Source of the DNA: Dyadobacter sp. CY326
GTDB lineage: Bacteria; Bacteroidota; Bacteroidia; Cytophagales; Spirosomataceae
Reading direction: 5' to 3'
Assembly: GCF_021390515.1 (NCBI RefSeq)
Contig: NZ_JAJUXI010000015.1
Coordinates: 1-62,261 of the forward strand
DNA: 62,261 nt
In this document: one piece after another, positions 1 to 8,358 of the stretch
Layout of the letters: each line of letters opens with the position of its first letter
How positions within the stretch are numbered: position 1 is the first letter of the stretch
The notes under the pieces: model-generated
Told to the model about the DNA's origin: nothing
The model's input: only the letters and a program-made list of their open reading frames with translations
The model's database searches: none
Made by a program: the position numbers and the translations under genes

Positions 1-95
<95 letters not shown>

Positions 96-194
96 GTATT
101 TCTTACTCTCTTGGTTTATCTCATCATGTCAAAGAACAGGGCCAATCGCGCTTTCTTTTCTTCTTTTCTCTTTCGCCGTTTGCGATTGGGATTG

Positions 195-224
195 CAAAGG
201 TAGAAAAAGATTTTAGGGATGCAA
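195..224 (-). promoter_or_regulatory. rRNA operon promoter (left)
   Basis: On the minus strand there is a perfect Bacteroidota -7 element TACCTTTG (195-202). A TTG lies 19 bases upstream (222-224), matching the -33 element. The bases just downstream, GCAATCCCAATCG, resemble the right-hand rRNA promoter (GCACTCCCAATCG at 62064-62076), so the two promoters look homologous. About 150 bases of leader follow, including a boxA-like GTTCTTTGACA shared by both operons. Confidence 0.75.
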
Positions 225-296
225 TATCACGTCAAAAAAAACTTCAAAAAAGTTAAAGTTCTTTAACCCTTTAAATAAATCACTAAAATTGTACAA

Positions 297-1928
297 TTAA
301 GCGCCTTCTAAGAAGGGATATTTGTAATCAACTGGGGAAACCAGTGTTTCTTTTATTGCCCGTGGTGACACCCAGCGAAGCAAGTTTAAAACAGATCCAG
401 CCTTATCATTTGTGCCGGATGCCCTTGCTCCTCCAAAAGGTTGCTGCCCTACAACCGCACCTGTTGGCTTATCATTGATATAAAAATTCCCTGCTGCATT
501 CACCAAATGTTCAGAGGCATATTGAATAGCATATCTATCAGTGGCGAAGATGGCTCCGGTTAATGCATAAGGAGATGTGCTGTCAATAATGGGGATGATC
601 TTTTCGAACTCATTCTCCTCATATATATACACAGTAAGCACCGGCCCGAAGATTTCCTCGCAAAGCGTCACATAATCGGCTGTATGAGCCCTGATAATGG
701 TTGGCTGGATAAAATACCCTTTGCTTTTATCAAACGATCCACCAGCAACGATTTCAGTATCGCTATCTTCCTTTGCTTTTGTTATATATCCTGTAATTTT
801 ATTAAATGCTCTTTCATCAATAACAGCATTAACGAAATTTGAAAAATCTTCCACGCCGCCCACTTTGATTTCTGCCAGATCGGCGAGCATCAATTCCTTC
901 ACTTCTTCCCATAAATTGGAAGGAATGTAAGCGCGGGAAGCCGCTGAACATTTCTGTCCCTGATATTCAAATGCTCCTCTGATAAGACCTGTTGCCAATG
1001 CTTTTGGATCAGCAGATTTATGCGCTAAAACGAAATCCTTACCGCCCGTTTCTCCTACAATCCTCGGAAACGTCTTATAAGAAGCGACATTTTCACCGAT
1101 CGTCTTCCATATCGTCTGAAACACTTTCGTGCTTCCTGTAAAGTGAATTCCAGCAAAATCAGGATGTTTGAATATAACGTCTCCGGCAACAGGACCATCG
1201 GCCAAAACCATATTAATAACTCCGTCCGGTAAGCCTGCTTCTTTAAACACTTTCATGATCACATTGGCGGAATAAACCTGCGTAAATGCGGGTTTCCAAA
1301 TCACTACATTACCCATTAGTGCTGGTGCAGCTGGCAAATTTCCTGCAATGGCTGTAAAATTGAATGGCGTGATTGCAAACAAAAATCCTTCCAAAGGCCT
1401 ATATTCCATCCGGTTCCAAACACCGTCAGACGAAATGGGCTGCTGACTGTAGATGTCCCGCATGAAGTTTACATTCAATCTCAAAAAATCAATAATTTCA
1501 CATGCGGAGTCTATTTCAGCCTGGTAAGCGTTTTTGGATTGCCCTAACATTGTTGCTGCATTGATTTCAGCACGATAAGGCCCTGCTATGAGGTCGGCTG
1601 CTTTCAAGAAGATTGCAGCGCGCTGTTCCCAGTTCAAAATCGCCCAGCTTTTTCTGGCTTCAAGGGCGGCTTCAACAGCTAATTTTACGTCTCCCGCGTT
1701 CCCTTCGTGGAAATATCCGAGCACATGCTGGTGATCATGCGGCGGTGATATTGTTTTCTTGTTTTGAGAAAATATTTCTTGACTACCAATATATTGGGGG
1801 ATTTCAATCGTTTTTGCTCTTGCTTCCTCGAGCGCTTTTTTCAGCAAATCCCTTTCGGGGCTTCCGGGCGCGTAATTTTTAACCGGCTCATTCCTCACTG
1901 CGGGAGCATTAAAAATACCTAGTGACAT
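297..1928 (-). CDS. pruA: 1-pyrroline-5-carboxylate dehydrogenase
   Basis: This 543-residue protein is an NAD-dependent aldehyde dehydrogenase of the class that oxidises glutamate-5-semialdehyde (from proline or arginine breakdown) to glutamate in the cytoplasm. The catalytic cysteine sits in GQKCSAASR (Cys327), and the general-base glutamate in VGETGGKDF (Glu293). The N-terminal NAD-binding domain contains TPFNFTAIAGNLPAAP at about residues 187-202. The length fits monofunctional P5C dehydrogenases of Bacteroidota and metazoan mitochondria, not the bifunctional PutA. No proline dehydrogenase gene is adjacent. It is read leftwards, divergent from thrC, and no clear TAnnTTTG element was found upstream. 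Confidence 0.93.
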   Translation of the reverse strand: MSLGIFNAPAVRNEPVKNYAPGSPERDLLKKALEEARAKTIEIPQYIGSQEIFSQNKKTISPPHDHQHVLGYFHEGNAGDVKLAVEAALEARKSWAILNWEQRAAIFLKAADLIAGPYRAEINAATMLGQSKNAYQAEIDSACEIIDFLRLNVNFMRDIYSQQPISSDGVWNRMEYRPLEGFLFAITPFNFTAIAGNLPAAPALMGNVVIWKPAFTQVYSANVIMKVFKEAGLPDGVINMVLADGPVAGDVIFKHPDFAGIHFTGSTKVFQTIWKTIGENVASYKTFPRIVGETGGKDFVLAHKSADPKALATGLIRGAFEYQGQKCSAASRAYIPSNLWEEVKELMLADLAEIKVGGVEDFSNFVNAVIDERAFNKITGYITKAKEDSDTEIVAGGSFDKSKGYFIQPTIIRAHTADYVTLCEEIFGPVLTVYIYEENEFEKIIPIIDSTSPYALTGAIFATDRYAIQYASEHLVNAAGNFYINDKPTGAVVGQQPFGGARASGTNDKAGSVLNLLRWVSPRAIKETLVSPVDYKYPFLEGA

Positions 1929-2026
1929 ATTTTTAGTTTGTTAATTATTATAAATCAATTTGAAAACACAGCCTAAGGCAGACAAATTCACCAGCCTCAT
2001 TTATATCCGTGAAATTTTCTAGCCCC

Positions 2027-2053
2027 TTGCTGGCAGCTTTTTACGTAAATTTG
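2027..2053 (+). promoter_or_regulatory. Predicted thrC promoter
   Basis: TAAATTTG at 2046-2053 is a perfect -7 element. A TTG lies 16 bases upstream (2027-2029), slightly short for the usual spacing. The element ends 30 bases before the thrC start codon. Confidence 0.6.
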
Positions 2054-2083
2054 GAATCTTAATTATGCACCATAGTTACTGCA

Positions 2084-3391
2084 ATGATATTTTATAGTAC
2101 AAAAACAGCCAGTATAAAGGCCTCGGCCGAAGAAGCCATCTTCAACAGCTTGCCTGCCGATAACGGGCTCTACATGCCGGAATCTATCCCAACATTGTCT
2201 CCGGATTTTATCTCAAACATTGAAAATAAAACTTTCAATGAAATCGCCGTTGAGATAACGCATACATTATTCGGAGACGAAATTACAAGAAGTGAGGTTG
2301 AAACCCTCATTAATCAGGCTTATGATTTTGATGCGCCAGTGCGGCAGATTAATGAGAAAGACTATGTTTTAGAGCTTTTTCACGGTCCGTCGATGGCTTT
2401 TAAAGACTTTGGGGCACGGTTTATGGCGGCCATTATGTCGCATTATTTGGCGCGTTCTAAAAGAAAAATACAGATATTGGTTGCCACTTCCGGAGATACG
2501 GGCGGGGCGGTTGCACAGGGATTTTATAAAATTCCCGGCATTTCCGTTACAATCCTTTATCCAAGTGGCAAGGTCAGTGAAATTCAGGAAAGGCAGCTGA
2601 CTACGCCCGGACACAATGTAACAGCAATAGAAGTCGATGGAACGTTTGATGATTGCCAGAAATTGGTGAAGGAAGCTTTTCTAGATCCGGAACTGAATGC
2701 CAGATTTAATCTCGCCTCTGCCAACTCCATTAATATTGCACGCCTTATCCCGCAATCATTTTATTATTTTTCAGCTTATGCGCAATTGAAAAAATTAGGC
2801 AAGCCGATCGTGTTCGCGGTGCCAAGCGGGAACTTTGGAAACCTGAGCGCCGGCCTTCTCGCCTATCGGATGGGGTTACCAGTTGAGCGCTTTGTTGCGG
2901 CTACCAACTTGAACAATGCTGTCCCGAGATATCTCGAAAGCGGAACTTACGAACCATTGCCTTCTATAGAAACCATATCAAATGCAATGGATGTCGGAAA
3001 CCCAAGCAACTTTGTTAGATTCCAACGATTTTTTAATGATGATTGGAAATCCGCAACAGAAAAAGTTTCAGGATTTTATTTCGACAACGAACAGACAAAA
3101 ACTGCAATGCGCGAAGTTTCGGAAACGTCGCAATATGTAATGTGCCCTCACACCGCGGTTGCTTACCAAGGGCTCCAAGCTTATCGCGAAGAGAACACTT
3201 CGGATTATACGGGCGTGTTCCTGGCAACTGCTCATCCGGCCAAATTTATAGATCTTGTGGAAGAAACATTGGAAAAACAAATTGAAATTCCTGAAAGACT
3301 CAAATCTTTGCTCTCCATTGAAAAAGTCGCCACCAGTATGAATTCTTCCTTTTCTGAGTTTAAAAAGCTGTTATTAAGCACGTTAAATTGA
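2084..3391 (+). CDS. thrC: Threonine synthase
   Basis: This 435-residue PLP enzyme converts O-phospho-L-homoserine to L-threonine, the last step of threonine biosynthesis. The PLP-binding lysine is in GPSMAFKDFG (Lys107), and a phosphate-binding region ATSGDTGGAVAQGF follows at about 145-158. The length and the N-terminal FYSTKTAS segment resemble the E. coli/yeast-type enzyme. No homoserine kinase or homoserine dehydrogenase gene is adjacent, so thrC appears to be transcribed alone from its own promoter. A bidirectional terminator follows at 3461-3508. Confidence 0.95.
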   Translation: MIFYSTKTASIKASAEEAIFNSLPADNGLYMPESIPTLSPDFISNIENKTFNEIAVEITHTLFGDEITRSEVETLINQAYDFDAPVRQINEKDYVLELFHGPSMAFKDFGARFMAAIMSHYLARSKRKIQILVATSGDTGGAVAQGFYKIPGISVTILYPSGKVSEIQERQLTTPGHNVTAIEVDGTFDDCQKLVKEAFLDPELNARFNLASANSINIARLIPQSFYYFSAYAQLKKLGKPIVFAVPSGNFGNLSAGLLAYRMGLPVERFVAATNLNNAVPRYLESGTYEPLPSIETISNAMDVGNPSNFVRFQRFFNDDWKSATEKVSGFYFDNEQTKTAMREVSETSQYVMCPHTAVAYQGLQAYREENTSDYTGVFLATAHPAKFIDLVEETLEKQIEIPERLKSLLSIEKVATSMNSSFSEFKKLLLSTLN

Positions 3392-3460
3392 AATTTGATA
3401 TATTTTCAGCCTCTGAGAATTGCATATAGCAATCCAATCGCATCTCAGCCTGCAAATACG

Positions 3461-3508
3461 AAAAAGAAAAGAGCCAGAAATCGCTATGATTCTGCCTCTT
3501 TTCTTTTT
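3461..3508. terminator. Bidirectional terminator between thrC and TPR gene
   Basis: Arm aaaaagaaaagag (3461-3473) pairs with ctcttttcttttt (3496-3508). An inner stem (AGAAATC with GATTCT) lies between them. The outer A and T tracts let it act on both strands, which fits its position between two convergent genes. Confidence 0.8.
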
Positions 3509-3519
3509 TTCGCTTAATT

Positions 3520-5328
3520 CTAGTTGATCACGTCTCCTCTCAAAAGTCTAAATCTTTTTCTTGACTCAGCGACGAAAATGCTTCCCGGATATTTTTCCAT
3601 TAACTCCTGGTACAGCTTCATCGCAAGATCTTTGTCTTTTAACTTTTCCTGGTTAAGTTTGGCAGAAGCGAACAATGCGTCGTCACCGTAAATGTCGTGA
3701 CCATATTTTGTAGTCAACACTTTCAGGTTTTCCATCGCCTGCTGATTGCTGTCGAGCTTAATGTATGTTTTGGCAGTGAGCCAGAGAATCTCATCCGCCA
3801 GACTGTGATTCTGATATTTTGCATAAAGATGTTTTAATGTGTCGATGGCTTCGTACTTTTTATTCTGAAACAACAGCAACTCCACGGCCGAGTATTGCTT
3901 CATCGCAGCTTCCGTGCTATCCAGTCCCGTGTTGTCCATGATGAGCAACGACAGCTCATTGGCATCATTCGCAATTTCCCTAGAAGTCGCCTTTTTCAAA
4001 ATATCGAGCACCGCTTTGGCCAGCTCAAACTCACCTTTAAAATAATGCAGCTTCGCATTTTTAAGCTTTGCTTCGTAGCCAAGCAAGTCGTCTTTCTGTG
4101 ATTTTTCAACCTGCGAATAGACCAATGTTGCTTCCCAAGGTTCACCCTGCAACAAATAAATATCGCCCAGGTCGAGCTTGCATTTGTCCACAAAATTCTT
4201 TTCCTGCTTTCCTGCTTCAATCGCGGCGTTCAGTATTTCAATTGCTTTTTTGAAATCATCCATATAAAATGCATTCAAAATCGCCATGTTCCGCATTGCT
4301 TCCACCGTCCTCGCATTGACACCCAGCTCATCAACGAGCTGCTGATATTGGCCAAGAAGCTTTTGCACTTCGCTTCGCTTGATAGGGTAAGTGTTTTTTA
4401 CCTGTTCTTCTCTCGCAAAAATGGCCATTCTTCTGGCAACCGGATACAGCTGACCTTTCGGATATTCCTTTACCAAATGATCAAAGATTGTCCCAGCATT
4501 ACTATAATCGAGATTTTGAAGCGCAAGCATTCCGAGATTGTAAAGTCTCGATCCATTGTGTTTAAAGCGCTTGTCAAGCGAGCGTTCCTGAATGAATGCT
4601 TTGTAAAAATCCTTTTTCTGGATCTGATACCAAATCAGCAATTCGTTATAAAAGCCTTCATTTGGAAACTTCTGGATCTTATCATAGAGGACTTTTTCCA
4701 ATAACGCCTGCTCTTTCTCATCCTTGGTGAAATCTTGCAGCATATTCTGCACCACTTCAATGTTCTGATAACGCATGCCGTAAGACAGCAGCTCATCAAT
4801 CATTTGTTCAGGTGCATTAAGATCCCGATAGACACTGGCCAGTTCGAGCTGGAAAATGTCTGTTCGTTTTGCAGCTTCTCTCGCTTCTATCAATATTTGC
4901 TTGGCCGACTCAGGTTTATTAAGCGCCCTGAACTCGTCCGCTAAATCACGTTTGAGCTCAATTCTTGCACCGGAGGCAGCAATGCTCTGCTCAATCTTTT
5001 TTGTGGCTTCCTGCGTCTTTCCCTGCTCTTCCAGCAGCACTCCCCAATACAAGTTATACCAGCTCGCATTCGGCGCATCGTTCTTGATCTGTTTCTTGAA
5101 AAACTGCTCACCTTCTCCCCACGTTTTGGTTTTGATAATGCAGTTTGTGTAATTTTTTAGCGCGCTCTTTTCAAATGTCGTTTTCAGGAAGCTTGTATAA
5201 TAGGTCAGCGCCTTCGAACAATCATTATTCTTAAAATACTCCTCCGCCATCTCCTTCTCCGACTGCCCGACCGCGGCCGCCCCGGAAAGAAGCATGTATA
5301 TCAACACCCATCTTGAAACCTTTTTCAT
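3520..5328 (-). CDS. Exported tetratricopeptide-repeat protein
   Basis: This 602-residue protein has an N-terminal signal peptide (KKVSRWVLIYMLLSGAAAVG) and then helical TPR-like repeats along its whole length, for example around residues 230-330 and 385-470. The C-terminal part, including DKDLAMKLYQELMEKYPGS, resembles the TPR of BamD/YbgF-type periplasmic scaffolds. No catalytic motif is visible. It is probably a periplasmic or outer-membrane-associated scaffold, but the specific role is unknown. Its start codon is only 46 bases from the first DnaA-box-like site, so its promoter must lie within the oriC region. No perfect TAnnTTTG was found there. Confidence 0.7.
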   Translation of the reverse strand: MKKVSRWVLIYMLLSGAAAVGQSEKEMAEEYFKNNDCSKALTYYTSFLKTTFEKSALKNYTNCIIKTKTWGEGEQFFKKQIKNDAPNASWYNLYWGVLLEEQGKTQEATKKIEQSIAASGARIELKRDLADEFRALNKPESAKQILIEAREAAKRTDIFQLELASVYRDLNAPEQMIDELLSYGMRYQNIEVVQNMLQDFTKDEKEQALLEKVLYDKIQKFPNEGFYNELLIWYQIQKKDFYKAFIQERSLDKRFKHNGSRLYNLGMLALQNLDYSNAGTIFDHLVKEYPKGQLYPVARRMAIFAREEQVKNTYPIKRSEVQKLLGQYQQLVDELGVNARTVEAMRNMAILNAFYMDDFKKAIEILNAAIEAGKQEKNFVDKCKLDLGDIYLLQGEPWEATLVYSQVEKSQKDDLLGYEAKLKNAKLHYFKGEFELAKAVLDILKKATSREIANDANELSLLIMDNTGLDSTEAAMKQYSAVELLLFQNKKYEAIDTLKHLYAKYQNHSLADEILWLTAKTYIKLDSNQQAMENLKVLTTKYGHDIYGDDALFASAKLNQEKLKDKDLAMKLYQELMEKYPGSIFVAESRKRFRLLRGDVIN

Positions 5329-5408
5329 AATAGATAAAAAAATTTTCCTTTAGTTATTATCTCTTACTATGTATGTGGAAAAGGGGATAAGTTGTTTATC
5401 CACTGTAG

Positions 5409-5427
5409 ATTAACATAGTTATCCACA
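5409..5427 (+). repeat. 19-bp direct repeat copy 1 (contains DnaA box)
   Basis: ATTAACATAGTTATCCACA occurs here and again at 5721-5739, 312 bases away. It includes a perfect DnaA box plus ten identical upstream bases, so the match is longer than the box itself. Confidence 0.95.
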
Positions 5428-5720
5428 TTATGTGAATAACTATTAAGTATTATCCACTTCAGTTTTCAGAATTATCAACGTTTAACTTGCTGAAATACAA
5501 GATAAGAAATTATCTGTACACACTGGGGTGTTGGTACGGTGCGGTCTTTCGTGTTTTGTCTTATCCACATTTACTAAAGTGTATCAACGCGGTGTTAACT
5601 TCATTTTAGATCAGATTTACCCACAGTAACACGACATTCGATTTTTTATCCACACATATCCACAGTTATCAACACAATTGTTAACAATTTCGACCTGCTT
5701 ACCAACAAAATTTCTGTGTT

Positions 5721-5739
5721 ATTAACATAGTTATCCACA
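5721..5739 (+). repeat. 19-bp direct repeat copy 2 (contains DnaA box)
   Basis: This is an identical copy of the 19-mer at 5409-5427. The two copies mark the outermost perfect DnaA boxes of the predicted origin. Confidence 0.95.
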
Positions 5740-5766
5740 CAAAGTGTATAAGAAAATGGGATTTTT

Positions 5767-7374
5767 TTACTTTGGAAGCGTGACGTTGATATCGTTTAAT
5801 TCAAAATTGGCTTTCAAAAGGATCTTATCCGGAATGTAAAACATGGCTTCGGGCTGTTTGTCTTTATCGAGCTCTCCCGTATCCCAGCGGCGGTTGCGGT
5901 TTGCATCGAGCGTAACACGAATGAAATATTTGCCTTGCGGAATGTGGATGAATGTGTAGGGCGAGGTGTATTGCGTTTCTATGAGCTTATATTGCTCGTC
6001 CACCAGTTCGATAATGTAGCCCGTTGACGCGTCAGCATTCGTAATAGCGCCTTTAATCTGTCCGTAATTTTCCTCGTTAAGCACCGGATGCTTAATGAGT
6101 AATTTTGACAGTGTATCGCCTTCGACACTAATCACACTGCCTTTCGGAAAGTCCCACTTGATCGTATCTTTTGCAAATGATTTAGCTTCAATAGTCAGCT
6201 CCGTGCGATTCGCATTCCAGCGATATTTGAATGCGTTCAAAGGCTCATGCGTGAGACTATCCGTAATCAGACTGATGTTTTTGTCATCCAGAAACTGGAC
6301 AGGTTTATTCAGACTTAATGTGTAGGAAAATGTGTTTGTAAGCGGCTTGTTTCCCTCTGGTTTGGTCGTCATATTGAATGGGTCCCGCTGTCTCTCCTTT
6401 CCTCTTTGTGCCTGAAAAGCTATCTTTTGCTCAAAGTCTGTAACAGCTCCAAGTGAATCTGTGACAGTGAGTTTCACTAATGTTGAATCCGGATGCGGCT
6501 GGACATTAAAAAACTTCAAAGCGGCACCATTTTCAAGCATATAGGGCAACGTGTCATTGTTCATGAATTTCACATCCACCTTCTCGATTGATTTGCTGAA
6601 AACGACCGAATAGTTGTTCACCCGTGGAATCGTGCGCTGAATTTTCAATATCGTGTTGTCCGAAAGGAACATGCTGATATTATAGGATGCGGAATCTGAG
6701 CCGGCTGTAACCGGCGGGCTGAGAAAGCCCATTCGCTCGTCCTTTGCATTGAAAAGCATATTGCGGTTTTTGTCATCAATCGCGATAAGCTTATAGTTTC
6801 TGGTTTGAATATTCTCGATCGAAAACACGCCGCTGCTGTCGGTGCGGGAGAAATAGTAGGGCTTTTGTTTTGTGATATTTAGCGTGTCGCTCATATTGTA
6901 AAGACCCACCAATGCATCAAAAATAGGCTTGTTGGTTTTAATGTCTTTCACGGTGCCATACACGCGGCCGGAGTCCAATGTGGAGCCGGTGCTGAATACG
7001 AGTTTCAGATTTTTTGCAGGGTTTTTTTCAGCAAAATCGCGGATTGCATCACCAAAGTTCAATGTGTAAGTTGTGCTGTCCTTGAATTCATTTTTAAAAC
7101 TCAACGAAACAGACATGCCGTTTTGCTTATAAGAATATGGATTGTCCGCTTCTGGCGTAATGATCAGTTTCTGATTAATGTTATCGACAACCACATATTC
7201 GTCGAAGAACAGCTCTATTTTCTTGCCCTTAAAATTGAGTGTTTTGTTAAGCGGATTGCTTTCTAACAAGTTTGGAGGAATAGAATCTTTTTTACCTCCC
7301 GTAGGCGAAACTTGTTGGGCGCAGCGACCGAAAATCAACAGGCAAATAATGGCAATGGCAATGGTTCTGATCAT
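5767..7374 (-). CDS. Ig-like domain lipoprotein (SbsA-Ig type)
   Basis: This 535-residue protein starts with a lipoprotein signal (IAIIC LLIFGRC, lipobox Cys18), so it is probably anchored in an outer membrane leaflet. After the linker SPTGGKKDSIPPNLLESNP comes an Ig-like fold of the SbsA type (about residues 30-110, with IELFFDEYV). Further beta-rich segments follow, and the C-terminal region (VTLDANRNRRWDTGELDKD) looks like a carboxypeptidase-regulatory-like beta domain. The family is widespread in Bacteroidota, usually annotated only as Ig-like domain protein. The function is unknown. Its stop codon lies only 28 bases beyond the last DnaA box. Confidence 0.75.
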   Translation of the reverse strand: MIRTIAIAIICLLIFGRCAQQVSPTGGKKDSIPPNLLESNPLNKTLNFKGKKIELFFDEYVVVDNINQKLIITPEADNPYSYKQNGMSVSLSFKNEFKDSTTYTLNFGDAIRDFAEKNPAKNLKLVFSTGSTLDSGRVYGTVKDIKTNKPIFDALVGLYNMSDTLNITKQKPYYFSRTDSSGVFSIENIQTRNYKLIAIDDKNRNMLFNAKDERMGFLSPPVTAGSDSASYNISMFLSDNTILKIQRTIPRVNNYSVVFSKSIEKVDVKFMNNDTLPYMLENGAALKFFNVQPHPDSTLVKLTVTDSLGAVTDFEQKIAFQAQRGKERQRDPFNMTTKPEGNKPLTNTFSYTLSLNKPVQFLDDKNISLITDSLTHEPLNAFKYRWNANRTELTIEAKSFAKDTIKWDFPKGSVISVEGDTLSKLLIKHPVLNEENYGQIKGAITNADASTGYIIELVDEQYKLIETQYTSPYTFIHIPQGKYFIRVTLDANRNRRWDTGELDKDKQPEAMFYIPDKILLKANFELNDINVTLPK

Positions 7375-7380
7375 TGATTT

Positions 7381-7424
7381 TTAAAGTTAAAAGGCCCGCA
7401 ATACAGATAACGCGTATTGAGGGC
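7381..7424 (-). terminator. Terminator downstream of the methyltransferase gene
   Basis: On the minus strand, stem GGCCCTCAATAC / GTATTGCGGGCC (plus-strand 7413-7424 and 7393-7404) has one mismatch. It is followed by TTTTAACTTT. It probably ends the ybeY-mnmG-methyltransferase transcript before the Ig-like gene. Confidence 0.7.
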
Positions 7425-7452
7425 CCATTCAGATTGTCGTCAGAATTAGTGT

Positions 7453-8358
7453 TTATTTTTTTGAAACAATGTATATCAAGCTCGATGTATTAAGGTGCTC
7501 CCTGTCTTTGGAACGCCCTTTCCAATTCGATAAAAGCCCGGTCTTGACACTATCAATGTAGTTAATGCTCCCTCCGCTATATTTCGAGCTCAGCATTCCT
7601 ACGTAAAAGGAATCAAACCACATCGGCAGAATGCTTTTGACTTCCAAATTATGTTTTTGAAGCAGCGTTTTTATAGTTCCCTTTGTAAAGTGATACAAAT
7701 GGCGCGGGACATCATAGGCAGCCCAGAAACGGCCATATTTGTTTGCATCAAACGACTGCGGATTTGGGACAGCAATCAAGATCTTTCCATTCGGGTTAAG
7801 GTGCTGATAAAGCCAGTCAATCGTTTCGTTCAGCAAATGAACATGTTCGAGAACGTGCCATAATGTGATGATATCGAAAGTTTGAGAGCCTAATTCACTT
7901 GCATTAATCGATTCATAAATGGAAGCTCCTGCCTTCTTTTGTGCTTGTGTCCTCGCTCCCGAGTCGGGTTCCATACCGGATATTTTCCACCCGTCCTGTG
8001 CTGCTGCGGCCAAGAAGTTTCCTGTGCCACAACCAAGGTCTAACAGGTTCCCTTTTCCCGGGGACAAACTATTAATTAACTCAACTTTCTGCTTAATCGT
8101 ACGATTTCTAACGGCCGTGTAAACCTTCGAGATCACATTCTTTTTCTCTTCGTCATGATGAGAAATATAATCTTCGGACTGATAATACGCGCCTATTTCT
8201 TCTTCCGATGGACGTGGATTTGTAAACAAGAAATAGCAATTGTTGCATTGCTGGATCGTAAACTCCTTGTGCGAAACGGTGAAATCCTCAACATTCAAAT
8301 AATTATTGAAGCTGGACTTTTCACAAATCGGGCATTTTTGAAGCGTTTCTAATGGCAT
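7453..8358 (-). CDS. Class I SAM-dependent methyltransferase with N-terminal Cys cluster
   Basis: This 301-residue protein opens with a zinc-finger-like segment (CPICEKS at 9-15 and a second pair CNNC at about 38-41). A Rossmann methyltransferase core with the SAM-binding motif LLDLGCGTGNFL follows at about residues 105-116, then WHVLEHV. This layout is common in methyltransferases acting on sugar or lipid intermediates, but the substrate cannot be read from sequence. Its ATG shares one base with the mnmG stop codon (TAATG), implying translational coupling in the ybeY-mnmG operon. Confidence 0.8.
   Translation of the reverse strand: MPLETLQKCPICEKSSFNNYLNVEDFTVSHKEFTIQQCNNCYFLFTNPRPSEEEIGAYYQSEDYISHHDEEKKNVISKVYTAVRNRTIKQKVELINSLSPGKGNLLDLGCGTGNFLAAAAQDGWKISGMEPDSGARTQAQKKAGASIYESINASELGSQTFDIITLWHVLEHVHLLNETIDWLYQHLNPNGKILIAVPNPQSFDANKYGRFWAAYDVPRHLYHFTKGTIKTLLQKHNLEVKSILPMWFDSFYVGMLSSKYSGGSINYIDSVKTGLLSNWKGRSKDREHLNTSSLIYIVSKK

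Larger units (their letters stand above)
5374..5739. other. oriC: Predicted chromosomal replication origin (oriC), DnaA-box cluster
   Basis: The 438-base gene-free stretch 5329-5766 contains four perfect plus-strand DnaA boxes TTATCCACA at 5419, 5561, 5646 and 5731 (first base). Close variants are at 5396 (TTATCCACT), 5450 (TTATCCACT), 5472 (TTATCAACG), 5617 (TTACCCACA), 5656 (ATATCCACA) and 5666 (TTATCAACA). On the minus strand they are at 5374-5382 and 5431-5439. The last three perfect boxes are exactly 85 bases apart. GC skew sampled by hand changes sign across the region. mnmG and a parS-like site are nearby, and both rRNA operons point away. The AT-rich part around 5671-5725 is a candidate unwinding element (inference). 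Confidence 0.88.

Noticed and set aside
697..930. ORF antisense to pruA, and similar frames throughout
   Set aside because: These overlap strong genes in other frames, have no family-like sequence, and their codon pattern follows the opposite strand.
5341..5766. DnaA-trio or a precise unwinding element boundary
   Set aside because: AT-rich stretches exist, but I could not find a convincing trio repeat next to a box by eye, so I did not call one.
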